This document shows, one piece after another, positions 44,738-53,343 of a stretch of 57,709 bases of DNA (position 1 is the first letter of the stretch; every line of letters begins with the position of its first letter). The stretch comes from Saprospiraceae bacterium (GTDB lineage: Bacteria; Bacteroidota; Bacteroidia; Chitinophagales; Saprospiraceae). The stretch is taken from contig JAHDIE010000008.1 of NCBI GenBank assembly GCA_020630955.1, positions 62,513 through 120,221 of the forward strand, read 5' to 3'. The translations under genes were made by a program, and so were the position numbers. Under the pieces are notes generated by a model, which saw nothing but the letters and a program-made list of their open reading frames with translations, searched no databases and was not told the DNA's origin.

Positions 44738-46030
44738 ATGAAAAAATCAGTATTTATTCTCTTAGTTGCATTTTTGTCAGCTTCTACAATTTTTGCGCAA
44801 GCTGATAAAGACCTAAAGAGTGCATCCAAAGCACTGAGTAAATATTTCCTAGATCCAGGTGGAAATGCTAGCCTATTAGATGAATCTCTAGAGCTATTAA
44901 ACAAGGCGTTTCAATCTGATGACATTAAATCAATGGCGAGTTCATGGATTACAAGAGGTGAAATTTACAATGAAGTTGCAAATAATGAATTTAAACAAAA
45001 AGCTTTAAATCCAGATCATGTAATTAAAATTGGAGATGCAGCGATTCAAGCTTTTCAGGCATATGCTCAGGCATATAAATTGGCAGAAAAAAAAGGTGAT
45101 AAGAAAACCATTATCGCGGGCTTAAAAGAAGTTGAAGATTACTTAAATAATTTCGGAATCTTTGCTTATCAAGAACAAGATTATGCGAGTGCCTTTAAGA
45201 ATTTTCAATCTACACTTGCTGCGGCTGATTTATTAAAATCTGCAGGTGAAACTAGTAGATTAGATCAAGAAGAAAATGCATACGACGACCAGCTATTTTT
45301 TGCTGCCATCAGTGGATATTATGGAGAAAATAAAGCTGATTCAAAGCACCTTTTTGAAAAATTATATAAAATGGAGTCTAATGAACCAATCGTTTATGAA
45401 GCTTTGTATAACATCAATAAAGAGGAAGGAAAAGAAGATGCGATTAAATATCTTGAGGCAGGTAGAGAACGTTTTCCTGATGACACCTCAATATTGTTCG
45501 CGGAAATCAATCACTATTTGACTGAAGGAAAGTTAGAAGAATTAATTGGCAAGTTGAAAGAAGCAATTGCAAAAGAACCAGACAATGTTTCTGTTTACAC
45601 AACCTTAGGGAGTGTTTATGATCAACTACAAGCAGCTTCTTTAGAAGAAGGAAATGGTGAAAAAGCAACTGAATATTTCGATGCTGCACATGATTATTAC
45701 AGCCAAGCCTTGGCCAAAGATGAAGGAAACTTTGAAGCAATCTATAGTATGGGAGCTCTTTATTATAATAAGGCTGCAACCTTTGTTGATAAATTGAATG
45801 AATATGCTGCTGATTTAACTCCAGCAGGAATGAAAAAATACGATGCCACAAAATTAGAAATGGATGGTCTCTTTGAGAAAGCATTACCATATTTCAAACA
45901 AGCCGAAAGTGTAAAAGGAGATGACCCCAATACACTTATAGCGCTTAAAGAAATCTATGCTAGACTTAATGATCTTGAGATGTCTGGAACTTACAAAGCT
46001 AAATATGAAGCCTTAGGTGGTGGTCGGTAA
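44738..46030 (+). CDS. Exported tetratricopeptide repeat protein
   Basis: A 430-residue periplasmic or outer-membrane-associated protein. The signal peptide (1-21) ends TIFAQ. The mature part is a helical solenoid with several TPR-like units: DYASAFKNFQSTLAAADLL, EPIVYEALYNINKEEGKEDAIKYLEAG, DNVSVYTTLGSVYDQL and NFEAIYSMGALYYNKAA. TPR proteins bind partner proteins; none can be named. A palindrome (CACTTAAAGTG, 44680-44690) lies upstream, and a strong hairpin terminator follows. Confidence 0.85.
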   Translation: MKKSVFILLVAFLSASTIFAQADKDLKSASKALSKYFLDPGGNASLLDESLELLNKAFQSDDIKSMASSWITRGEIYNEVANNEFKQKALNPDHVIKIGDAAIQAFQAYAQAYKLAEKKGDKKTIIAGLKEVEDYLNNFGIFAYQEQDYASAFKNFQSTLAAADLLKSAGETSRLDQEENAYDDQLFFAAISGYYGENKADSKHLFEKLYKMESNEPIVYEALYNINKEEGKEDAIKYLEAGRERFPDDTSILFAEINHYLTEGKLEELIGKLKEAIAKEPDNVSVYTTLGSVYDQLQAASLEEGNGEKATEYFDAAHDYYSQALAKDEGNFEAIYSMGALYYNKAATFVDKLNEYAADLTPAGMKKYDATKLEMDGLFEKALPYFKQAESVKGDDPNTLIALKEIYARLNDLEMSGTYKAKYEALGGGR

Positions 46031-46059
46031 GATGTAATATTTGATCTTCAAAACCAAAG

Positions 46060-46095
46060 AGGCATCTTTTCTTTTTAAAAGAAAGATGCCTTTTT
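46060..46095 (+). terminator. Intrinsic terminator after the TPR gene
   Basis: AGGCATCTTT (46060-46069) pairs with AAAGATGCCT (46082-46091), with further A-T pairing in the loop-proximal part, then a run of T. The complementary A-run is partial, so it mainly stops plus-strand transcription. Confidence 0.85.
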
Positions 46096-46166
46096 CTTTT
46101 TGTAAAAAACACCTTGTAATCACAGCTGAGGTGTTTTTTTTTGCGAAATTTATAAGCCAAGACAAA

Positions 46167-47525
46167 ATGTCCAATATGAAACAAAGAAAATTCATACTAT
46201 TCTTTTTCTTATGTATTACATTTCAAATTTCTGCACAAGGAAAAATGCCAGAGATTTTGGGAGAAAAAGAAAGAGCAAAAATAGTGGATGAAATCCTTGA
46301 AGAAAGATTCGAAGTTTTATTGCCTGAGTTAATGCATAGGGAGCAAATTGATATGTGGATAATTATTTCACGAGAATATAATGAAGATCCAGTATTAAAA
46401 ACAATGTTACCTAGCACCTGGCTATCTGCAAGAAGAAGAACAATTTTGGTCTTTAATAAAGCAAAGGATGGAAAAGAACTTGATAAAATAGCCATAGCAA
46501 GATATGATGTTGGTAAACTTTTAAAAGGAGAATGGGATTTAGATGTTTATTCAGATCAGTGGGAAGCTTTAATGGAGATTATAAAATCCAAAGACCCAGA
46601 TAGGATCGGCTTGAATATTTCTGGCGACTTTGGTCTAGCCGATGGTTTAGTATATACTGAGTATACTCAGTTTATGGACTATTTACCTAAAGAATACAAA
46701 GAAAGAATAGTTTCAGCAGAAAACTTAGCCATTGCATGGTTGGAAACAAGATGCCATAAAGAATTAGATGTTTATCCAACTGTTTGCCAAATTGGACACA
46801 GTATTATTCAAGAGGCTTTTTCTTCGCAAGTGATAGTTCCAGGCATTACCGCAACAGAGGATGTTGTTTGGTGGTTAAGAGACAGAGTGAGGTCATTAGG
46901 TCTCGATACTTGGTTCCACCCTACAGTTTCAATTCAAAGAAAGGACCCTGAAAACTTTGATCATTTGAGAACCTTTTCTAAAAGACCGACTAGGCAAATA
47001 ATACAGAAAGGTGATTTATTACATGTAGATTTTGGAATTACCTACTTGAGGTTAAACTCAGATCAGCAACAACATTTTTACGTTTTAAAAGATAACGAAA
47101 ATGAAGTGCCAAAGGCCCTCGCTCAAGCATTTGAAAATTCAAATCGTTTGCAGGATATTTTGACTTCTAACTTTAAAGAGGGTTGGACTGGTAATGAAAT
47201 TTTATTAGCCTCTCTGGAAAAAGCAAAAAAAGAGGGTCTTAATCCAAGCATCTATACTCATCCAATAGGAACTCATGGGCATGCAGCAGGACCAACAATT
47301 GGAATGTGGGACAAACAAGAAGGTGTGAAGGGTAGAGGAGATTATCCATTATTCAGAAATACAGCGTATTCTATCGAATTAAATACCTCAACCGAAATTC
47401 CAGAATGGAACAAAATTATCAGAATAATGTTAGAGGAGGATGGAGTGTTTGGGAAAGAAGGTTTTTACTACATAGACGGTAGACAAGAATCAATTATCAC
47501 AATTCCAAGAATTAAAGAAAATTAA
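46167..47525 (+). CDS. Exported M24-family metallopeptidase (Xaa-Pro aminopeptidase-like)
   Basis: A 452-residue protein. I placed the start at ATG 46167 (or the ATG three codons later): both give a signal peptide ending FQISAQ, whereas the longer frame would read through the terminator hairpin. The C-terminal pita-bread fold has metal ligands in HVDFGITYLRLNSD (two Asp 11 apart), GTHGHAAGP (His) and YSIELNT (Glu), so the active site looks intact. Xaa-Pro dipeptidase or aminopeptidase activity in the periplasm is the likely role. Confidence 0.88.
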   Translation: MSNMKQRKFILFFFLCITFQISAQGKMPEILGEKERAKIVDEILEERFEVLLPELMHREQIDMWIIISREYNEDPVLKTMLPSTWLSARRRTILVFNKAKDGKELDKIAIARYDVGKLLKGEWDLDVYSDQWEALMEIIKSKDPDRIGLNISGDFGLADGLVYTEYTQFMDYLPKEYKERIVSAENLAIAWLETRCHKELDVYPTVCQIGHSIIQEAFSSQVIVPGITATEDVVWWLRDRVRSLGLDTWFHPTVSIQRKDPENFDHLRTFSKRPTRQIIQKGDLLHVDFGITYLRLNSDQQQHFYVLKDNENEVPKALAQAFENSNRLQDILTSNFKEGWTGNEILLASLEKAKKEGLNPSIYTHPIGTHGHAAGPTIGMWDKQEGVKGRGDYPLFRNTAYSIELNTSTEIPEWNKIIRIMLEEDGVFGKEGFYYIDGRQESIITIPRIKEN

Positions 47526-47530
47526 ATTTT

Positions 47531-48076
47531 ATGACAGAGGCTGAATTATATCAATTAAAATTCCCAATTGGGAAATTTGAAGCCCCGAAGGAAATCACCC
47601 AAAAACTGAAGCAAAATTGGATTCGCACTATTAAAGAGTTGCCAGTAAAGTTGGAAGAGACCTTGGATGGCATAAAGATAGAAGAACTTAGTTGGGCATA
47701 TCGCCCGAACGGTTGGTGTATTAAACAAGTTGTCCATCATTTAGCCGATAGCCATATGAATGCATTTATACGCACAAAAATGGCTCTAACAGAAGATAAC
47801 CCAACAATCAAGGCATATTCAGAAAGAAGTTTTGCAAAGCTTATTGATGGAAATGATGATAACATTGATTCAAGTTTAATGATCCTAAAAGGGGTACATC
47901 ATAGGTTTGGAACCTTGTTAGAAAGTTTAGATGAAGACCGATTTAGAAATACCTATGTACATCCTGAAAGTAAATATACTTATCGAATTGATATTGTATT
48001 AGCTCTTTACGCTTGGCATTCTACACATCACTTGCGTCATATAAGTCAGGCTTTATCCTCAAATGGGGCATATTAA
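47531..48076 (+). CDS. YfiT-type DinB-family protein (bacillithiol transferase-like)
   Basis: A 181-residue helical-bundle enzyme of the DinB/YfiT superfamily. RPNGWCIKQVVHHLADSHMNAF provides one metal-ligand His and AWHSTHHLRH provides two more near the end. YfiT/BstA members conjugate bacillithiol to electrophiles or hydrolyse amides. Together with YtxJ elsewhere in the window this supports bacillithiol use. It follows the M24 gene after five bases. Confidence 0.85.
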   Translation: MTEAELYQLKFPIGKFEAPKEITQKLKQNWIRTIKELPVKLEETLDGIKIEELSWAYRPNGWCIKQVVHHLADSHMNAFIRTKMALTEDNPTIKAYSERSFAKLIDGNDDNIDSSLMILKGVHHRFGTLLESLDEDRFRNTYVHPESKYTYRIDIVLALYAWHSTHHLRHISQALSSNGAY

Positions 48077-48178
48077 TCATCTAAATGGGAACTAAAGTTG
48101 AATATATCAGGTTAGAATGAATGTAAATGTACATGTCAGTATTATAATTTGTACCTTTATAATCACAAGAGGTGTTTA

Positions 48179-48197
48179 ATATTACCGATGGTAATAT
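48179..48197. promoter_or_regulatory. Palindrome in the RRM gene leader
   Basis: ATATTACC (48179-48186) and GGTAATAT (48190-48197) form a perfect 8-bp inverted repeat around GAT, 107 bases before the RRM start in a 228-bp gap. No T-run follows, so an operator or an mRNA hairpin in a long leader is more likely than a terminator. Confidence 0.35.
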
Positions 48198-48304
48198 AAG
48201 ATTCTTCTTAATTAATTTATTTTTTACTTTATTGGGAACTCTAGAGTCGTTTTGTTATCATTATTAACCTTTACCCTCGAAATTCTCATATTAACTTTTT
48301 ATAC

Positions 48305-48589
48305 ATGAATATTTTTGTTGCAAAGCTATCTTATAACACACAAGAAGATACGCTAAGACAGTCATTTGAAGCTTTCGGGGAAGTTGAAAGTGTTAAGATC
48401 ATCTTTGATAAATACGAAGGCAGATCTAAAGGTTTTGGATTTGTTGAAATGCCTAACGATGCTGAAGCATTGGTTGCTATCGATGAATTAAACGATTCTG
48501 ATCTTGATGGCAGAACAATTGTTGTCAAAAAGGCTCGACCTAAGTCTGACAATGACAGAAGAGACGGTGGAGGACGAGGAAGATATTAA
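48305..48589 (+). CDS. Small RRM RNA-binding protein
   Basis: A 94-residue protein consisting of one RNA-recognition motif and a short glycine/arginine tail. RNP2 is IFVAKLSY (3-10) and RNP1 is SKGFGFVEM. The tail RRDGGGRGRY is like the glycine-rich tails of cyanobacterial and Bacteroidota cold-induced RNA-binding proteins. It probably binds mRNA broadly as a chaperone. It has a long 5' region with a palindrome and its own terminator, so it is a single-gene unit. Confidence 0.93.
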   Translation: MNIFVAKLSYNTQEDTLRQSFEAFGEVESVKIIFDKYEGRSKGFGFVEMPNDAEALVAIDELNDSDLDGRTIVVKKARPKSDNDRRDGGGRGRY

Positions 48590-48617
48590 TCTAAGAATAA
48601 TATAGATTTTGATCTGT

Positions 48618-48650
48618 AAAAGGTTCATCTGTCAAGATGGACCTTTTTTT
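48618..48650 (+). terminator. Intrinsic terminator after the RRM gene
   Basis: AAAAGGTTCATCT (48618-48630) pairs with AGATGGACCTTTT (48635-48647), with one G-T pair, a 4-base loop and a T-run to 48650. Confidence 0.9.
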
Positions 48651-48704
48651 ATTAATTATATAGAACTACACACAGTTTGTATCTTCACGATTTAATTCAA
48701 TGTT

Positions 48705-49115
48705 ATGGAAGGTAAAATTTTACAAGAAAAAGCAACTCCTCGCGGTTCATATTCGCATATTAGAAAAGCAGGAAACTTTTATTATGTATCTGGTACAAGC
48801 TCTAGAAGGAAGGATAATTCGTTTGCTGGAGTGCATCAAGTGGATGAGATGGGAACGATGAGATTAGATATTAAGGATCAAACAAAAGCAGTAATTGAAA
48901 ATATCAATGATATCCTCAATGCAGAAGGTCTTGATCTAAGTCATGTTATTGATGTAACAAGTTTTTTGGTTAATATGAATGATTTTGCAGGATACAATGA
49001 AGTTTTTAAAAGTTATTTTAGCGAAATAAAACCTGCAAGAACCACCGTAGCTGTCCACCAGTTGCCTCATCCAAATTTAGTTGTCGAAATAAAAGTTGTG
49101 GCATATAAAGAATAA
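48705..49115 (+). CDS. RidA-family protein
   Basis: A 136-residue YjgF/YER057c/UK114 family protein. It has AGNFYYVSGTSSRR, TKAVIENINDILNAEGLDLSHVIDVTSFL and the conserved Arg in ARTTVAVHQLPHPNLVVEI. RidA hydrolyses reactive enamine/imine intermediates; the HQLPHPNL segment resembles 2-aminomuconate deaminase, so a tryptophan-breakdown role is possible but no partner genes are near. It is three bases upstream of lysA. Confidence 0.9.
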   Translation: MEGKILQEKATPRGSYSHIRKAGNFYYVSGTSSRRKDNSFAGVHQVDEMGTMRLDIKDQTKAVIENINDILNAEGLDLSHVIDVTSFLVNMNDFAGYNEVFKSYFSEIKPARTTVAVHQLPHPNLVVEIKVVAYKE

Positions 49116-49118
49116 ACG

Positions 49119-50318
49119 ATGCAAAATGATTTTAAAGATTTACTGAAAAAGTATGGAGCTCCTCTTTATGTTTACGATGCCAATATTATCTCTAAAAAGT
49201 ACAACGAATTCTTTCAGGCTTTTGATGTAAAAAATCTTGATATTCACTATGCCTGTAAAGCACTTTCGAATCTTAGTATTTTATCATTTCTAAATTCTTT
49301 AGGTGCTAAATTGGATTGTGTTTCAGTTCAAGAAGTGCAATTGGGTATAAAGGCTGGATTTTTACCTGCAGATATCATGTTTACTCCTAACGGAATCGGG
49401 GAGGCTGAATATGATCAGGCTATTGCCTTAGGGGTTAACATCAATGCTGATAACTTAGAAATGGTCGAGTACTTAGGAAAGACTTATCAAGGCTTGAAAC
49501 TATGTATTCGGATAAACCCACATCTGTTAGGCGGAGGTAATAGTAAAATTTCTGTTGGTCATATTGATTCAAAATTTGGTATATCTATTCATCAAATGCC
49601 TCTTTTACAAAGGCTTGCAAATAAATATGGAATATGTATCAATGGGGTCCATGTCCATACTGGATCGGATATTCTCGATGGGGATATATTTATTAGAGCT
49701 GCTGAACTGATTCTTCAAGCGGCAGAAGGTTTTGAAAATTTAGAATACATTGACTTTGGGTCGGGATTTAAGGTAGCCTATAAACCTGATGATTATTTTA
49801 CCAATATTGAAAAATTTGGTAAAAAATTTAGTGAAGTTTTTAATGACTTCTGTCAAAAGAAAGGAAAAGACTTTACTTTAAAATTCGAGCCAGGTAAATT
49901 TTTAGTGAGTGAAGCTGGTAGTTTTCTTACTTCCGTAAATGTTGTAAAGCAAACAACGGCCTGCACTTTTGTCCACATTGATTCTGGTTTTAATCATTTG
50001 ATAAGACCAATGTTTTATGATGCTTATCATGAGATAGAAAATATAAGTAACCCAAAAGGAGATAAGAAGCTGTATAATGTTGTTGGATACATTTGCGAAT
50101 CCGATACATTTGCTAATGATAGAATCCTTCCGGAAGTTAAAAAAGGTGATATTTTAAGATTCAAAAATGCAGGTGCATATTGTTATTCAATGTCTTCAAA
50201 TTATAATTCTCGATATAGACCTGCCGAAGTACTGATTAAAGATGGTAATTCATTTTTAATTAGAAAAAGGGAAACAATAGAAGACTTAATTTCAGGACAA
50301 ATGCTGATTAATTTTTAA
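49119..50318 (+). CDS. lysA: Diaminopimelate decarboxylase
   Basis: A 399-residue PLP enzyme of the alanine-racemase-fold decarboxylases that makes L-lysine from meso-DAP. The PLP lysine is Lys47 in HYACKALSN. HVHTGSDI, the phosphate site FGSGFKV, FEPGKFLVSEAG and CESDTFANDR are present. Ornithine-type decarboxylase is a less likely alternative, since the CESDTF motif fits DAP decarboxylase. Cotranscribed with the RidA gene and probably the DUF983 gene (nine-base gap). Confidence 0.93.
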   Translation: MQNDFKDLLKKYGAPLYVYDANIISKKYNEFFQAFDVKNLDIHYACKALSNLSILSFLNSLGAKLDCVSVQEVQLGIKAGFLPADIMFTPNGIGEAEYDQAIALGVNINADNLEMVEYLGKTYQGLKLCIRINPHLLGGGNSKISVGHIDSKFGISIHQMPLLQRLANKYGICINGVHVHTGSDILDGDIFIRAAELILQAAEGFENLEYIDFGSGFKVAYKPDDYFTNIEKFGKKFSEVFNDFCQKKGKDFTLKFEPGKFLVSEAGSFLTSVNVVKQTTACTFVHIDSGFNHLIRPMFYDAYHEIENISNPKGDKKLYNVVGYICESDTFANDRILPEVKKGDILRFKNAGAYCYSMSSNYNSRYRPAEVLIKDGNSFLIRKRETIEDLISGQMLINF

Positions 50319-50327
50319 AGATTAGGT

Positions 50328-50687
50328 ATGATATCATGGTTAGCCAGCTGCTGGCAATATAAATGTCCAAGATGTAGGAAAAGCCAAATATTTAAAATTC
50401 CTTTGGATGTAAAGAATCCTTTGGATATGAATAAAAATTGTAAAGAATGCAATTTAGATTTTGAACCGGAACCTGGATTCTATTATGGAGCTATGTTTAT
50501 CTCATACATAATTACAGCTTTTTTGTTTTTAGCCGTTGCATTAACATTAGTATTTTATTTCAATTGGTCTGTGAATGCTTCTATGTCAATCGTGATTTTA
50601 ATTGGAATACTAATGTTTTTAAAAGTGTTGCGTTTATCGAGGTCTATATATATTCATATGATAGTGAGATATGATTCTAGTTTTTAG
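50328..50687 (+). CDS. DUF983 membrane protein with zinc-ribbon-like N-terminus
   Basis: A 119-residue protein. Two Cys-x-x-Cys pairs (CPRCRKS and CKECNLD) near the N-terminus suggest a small zinc site, and EPEPGFYYGAMFISYI leads into two membrane helices (about 52-78 and 83-103). This matches DUF983, whose function is unknown. It follows lysA. Confidence 0.85.
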   Translation: MISWLASCWQYKCPRCRKSQIFKIPLDVKNPLDMNKNCKECNLDFEPEPGFYYGAMFISYIITAFLFLAVALTLVFYFNWSVNASMSIVILIGILMFLKVLRLSRSIYIHMIVRYDSSF

Positions 50688-50830
50688 CTTGAGCATTAAT
50701 CAGTATAGATAACTATCAGAACCATTCTCCTTAAAAGCGTGTTAATTATGTGTGTTTGCCTTCTAAAGTGCTTATTTATTAAGCTTTTATTAATTTGGAG
50801 GTGCATTTAATATAAGCCAGAATATAATAG

Positions 50831-52243
50831 ATGGAACAAATCGAACAAATTTATACGAATTGCTTGGCTCAAGGTGCTTATTTTATTGAGTCAGGGGGAG
50901 AAGCGGCGGTCATTGACCCTTTAAGGGAATCTCAACCCTATATAGAAAGGGCTGAAAGGCTTGGGGTTAAAATAAAATATATTTTTGAAACTCATTTTCA
51001 TGCAGATTTTGTTTCTGGCCATGTAGATCTTGCAAAGAAAACTGGTGCAACAATTATCTATGGGCCGACAGCTGAAACCAAATATATAATTCAAAATGCT
51101 GAGGATGGGGAAGAATTTGTAATTGGCAACATTAAAATTAAAGCAATACATACGCCAGGGCATACTCCTGAGAGCACATCCTATTTATTAATTGATGAAA
51201 ATGGAGTGGAGAAAGCAATTTTTACTGGAGATACACTCTTTATTGGAGATGTTGGAAGACCAGATTTAGCGCAAAAGTCTAAAATAGTGACTGTTGAAGA
51301 TTTGGCTGGTGCTTTGTATGATTCTTTGCGTAATAAAATTATGATGCTGCCAGATGATATCATTATTTATCCAGCGCATGGTCAAGGTTCAGCATGTGGT
51401 AAAAACATGAGCAGTGCAACTTGGTCTACCTTAGGAGAGCAAAAGAAAAGTAATTATGCACTTAGGGAAAATATGACCAAAGAAGAATTTATTCTTGAAG
51501 TTACAGAAGGACTTCAAGCTCCACCACAATATTTCCCTAAAAATGCCAAACTTAATAAAATTGGATATGATAGCTATGATGATGTTATAGAAAGAGGTAA
51601 TAAAGCTCTAAACACGCGCGATTTCAAAGTAATAGTTGAACAGGAAGATGTTTTAATTTTAGATGTGCGGTCAAAGGAAGAATTTGTAAGAGGATTTATT
51701 CCGAATTCATGGTTTGTTGGGTTGGACGGTAGTTTTGCACCCTGGGTAGGTACGTTGATTAATGATATAACCCAAAAAATCGTTCTGGTTGCACCAGTAG
51801 GTAGAGAAGAAGAGGCAATTAAAAGGTTAGCGAGGGTAGGATATGATAATACCATTGGTTTTTTGAAAGGAGGTTTTGAATCTTGGAAAAATGCAAACGA
51901 AGAAATTAATACAATCCCAACAATTTCGGCGGATGTCTTTTTGGATTTATATAAGAAGGATTCATCAATAAGTATCCTCGATGTCCGTAAACCTGGTGAA
52001 TATTCAAATAAACATATTTATGGTGCAAATCATTTTGCATTAGATTATATCAATGAAAATATCGCGGAGTTTAATGATCAACAAAAACAATATATCCATT
52101 GCAGAAGTGGATATAGATCAACAGTTGCTTCAAGTATTTTAATGGAAAAAGGGTATTCTAATTTTATTAATGTTCAATGTGCTTTTGCTGATCTAGAGAA
52201 TTCTCTTTCGCTTGAAGGGAGTTGTCCTAGTTTAATTAAATAA
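50831..52243 (+). CDS. Metallo-beta-lactamase (persulfide dioxygenase-like) with two rhodanese domains
   Basis: A 470-residue cytoplasmic protein. Residues 1-235 are a glyoxalase-II-type fold like ETHE1: THFHADFVSGH metal motif, HTPGHTPES, and FTGDTLFIGDVGRPD. Two rhodanese domains follow. In the first (about 260-355) the loop where the catalytic Cys should be reads VAPVGREEEA and has no Cys, so it is probably inactive. The second (about 370-460) has the intact HCRSGYRS loop. Together they would oxidise persulfides and transfer sulfane sulfur. Two YeeE/YedE-type membrane genes follow directly. Confidence 0.92.
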   Translation: MEQIEQIYTNCLAQGAYFIESGGEAAVIDPLRESQPYIERAERLGVKIKYIFETHFHADFVSGHVDLAKKTGATIIYGPTAETKYIIQNAEDGEEFVIGNIKIKAIHTPGHTPESTSYLLIDENGVEKAIFTGDTLFIGDVGRPDLAQKSKIVTVEDLAGALYDSLRNKIMMLPDDIIIYPAHGQGSACGKNMSSATWSTLGEQKKSNYALRENMTKEEFILEVTEGLQAPPQYFPKNAKLNKIGYDSYDDVIERGNKALNTRDFKVIVEQEDVLILDVRSKEEFVRGFIPNSWFVGLDGSFAPWVGTLINDITQKIVLVAPVGREEEAIKRLARVGYDNTIGFLKGGFESWKNANEEINTIPTISADVFLDLYKKDSSISILDVRKPGEYSNKHIYGANHFALDYINENIAEFNDQQKQYIHCRSGYRSTVASSILMEKGYSNFINVQCAFADLENSLSLEGSCPSLIK

Positions 52244-52258
52244 ATCAATTTGTTGAAG

Positions 52259-52822
52259 ATGGACTTTATTAGTCAATCTTGGCACTGGGCAGTGTCTGGA
52301 TTTGGAATTGTTATAGTTATGTTTTTACTCATTTACACTGGGGAAAGGTTTGGGATTTCAAGTTCCTTTAGGGCAATGTGTTCAATGATAGCAGGAAAAA
52401 AGTCAGCTCCTTATTTTGATTATGATTGGAAACAGCAAGCATGGATGTTTATTTTTATTGCTGGTGCAGTTATTGGGGGCTATATTGGCTCTTATGTCAT
52501 TGGTGATCCAAATCCGGTTGCGATTTCAGCTGAAACGATTAACGAATTGCAAGTTTTGGGAGTTCCTCCTCCTGCTCAGGGTTTGCTACCCGAATCAATA
52601 TTTAACTTTAATTTTTTGATGTCATTTAAGGGCTTCCTACTATTTATTATTGGGGGTTTTTTAATTGGGTTTGGTACAAGATGGGCTGGTGGCTGTACTT
52701 CAGGTCATGCCATTACTGGTTTAGCAAGTTTACAAATCCCTTCTTTGGTTGCCGTCATAGGGTTTTTTATTGGTGGCTTATTGACAACTCATATTTTCTT
52801 GCCTTTAATATTGTCACTATAA
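52259..52822 (+). CDS. YeeE/YedE-family membrane protein (first half)
   Basis: A 187-residue protein with four to five membrane helices. GFGTRWAGGCTSGHAITGLA carries the conserved Cys motif of YeeE/TsuA-type thiosulfate or sulfur-compound importers. ATG 52259 is used; the frame also begins with two TTG codons just before. Its stop overlaps the start of the second half (TAATG). The split into two genes is usual for this family in Bacteroidota. Confidence 0.9.
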   Translation: MDFISQSWHWAVSGFGIVIVMFLLIYTGERFGISSSFRAMCSMIAGKKSAPYFDYDWKQQAWMFIFIAGAVIGGYIGSYVIGDPNPVAISAETINELQVLGVPPPAQGLLPESIFNFNFLMSFKGFLLFIIGGFLIGFGTRWAGGCTSGHAITGLASLQIPSLVAVIGFFIGGLLTTHIFLPLILSL

Positions 52823-53238
52823 TGAAAAAGCGAATATTGATACTTTTGGCAGGAATAATATTTGGAATAGTGATGACAAAATCTGAGGCTGTTTCATGGT
52901 ACAGAATTCAGGAAATGTTTCGTTTTCAAAGTGTTCACATGTATGGCATAATTGGTGTTGCTGCAACTTTAGGTGCATTGATGATTTTTATGTTGAAAAA
53001 AATTCGATTTAAGAATATTGCAGGAGAAAGGGTGCATTTTGTTGAAAAGGCGAAAACATACTATGCTAGTTTATTTGGAGGTATTTTATTTGGCTTAGGG
53101 TGGGCAATGACTGGAGCTTGCCCAGGGCCTTTATACGTTCTTGTTGGAAATGGATATTTTGTTATTTTAGTTGTAATTATTAGCGCATTATTGGGAACAT
53201 TTATTTATGGTAAGCTTAAAAGTCACCTCCCACATTAA
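52822..53238 (+). CDS. YeeE/YedE-type membrane protein (second half, DUF6691)
   Basis: A 139-residue protein with four membrane helices. GGILFGLGWAMTGACPGPLYVLVGNG holds the second conserved Cys. The first half and this protein probably pair into one transporter. The ATG at 52822 overlaps the previous stop by one base; a longer in-frame extension would lie inside the other gene and is not used. Confidence 0.9.
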   Translation: MKKRILILLAGIIFGIVMTKSEAVSWYRIQEMFRFQSVHMYGIIGVAATLGALMIFMLKKIRFKNIAGERVHFVEKAKTYYASLFGGILFGLGWAMTGACPGPLYVLVGNGYFVILVVIISALLGTFIYGKLKSHLPH

Positions 53239-53343
53239 AGTAATTTTATACTTGTAAGTTTCTGGAATTCATGGTTGTTTTATCAGAAATACTCCAAAAA
53301 TTATTTGGTAGTGAAAATTTTAAGGAATATAAACTACTCAGAA

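Noticed and set aside
46041-46166. N-terminal extension of the M24 peptidase
   Set aside because: The extension would be translated from the terminator hairpin at 46060-46095, and it would bury the signal peptide.
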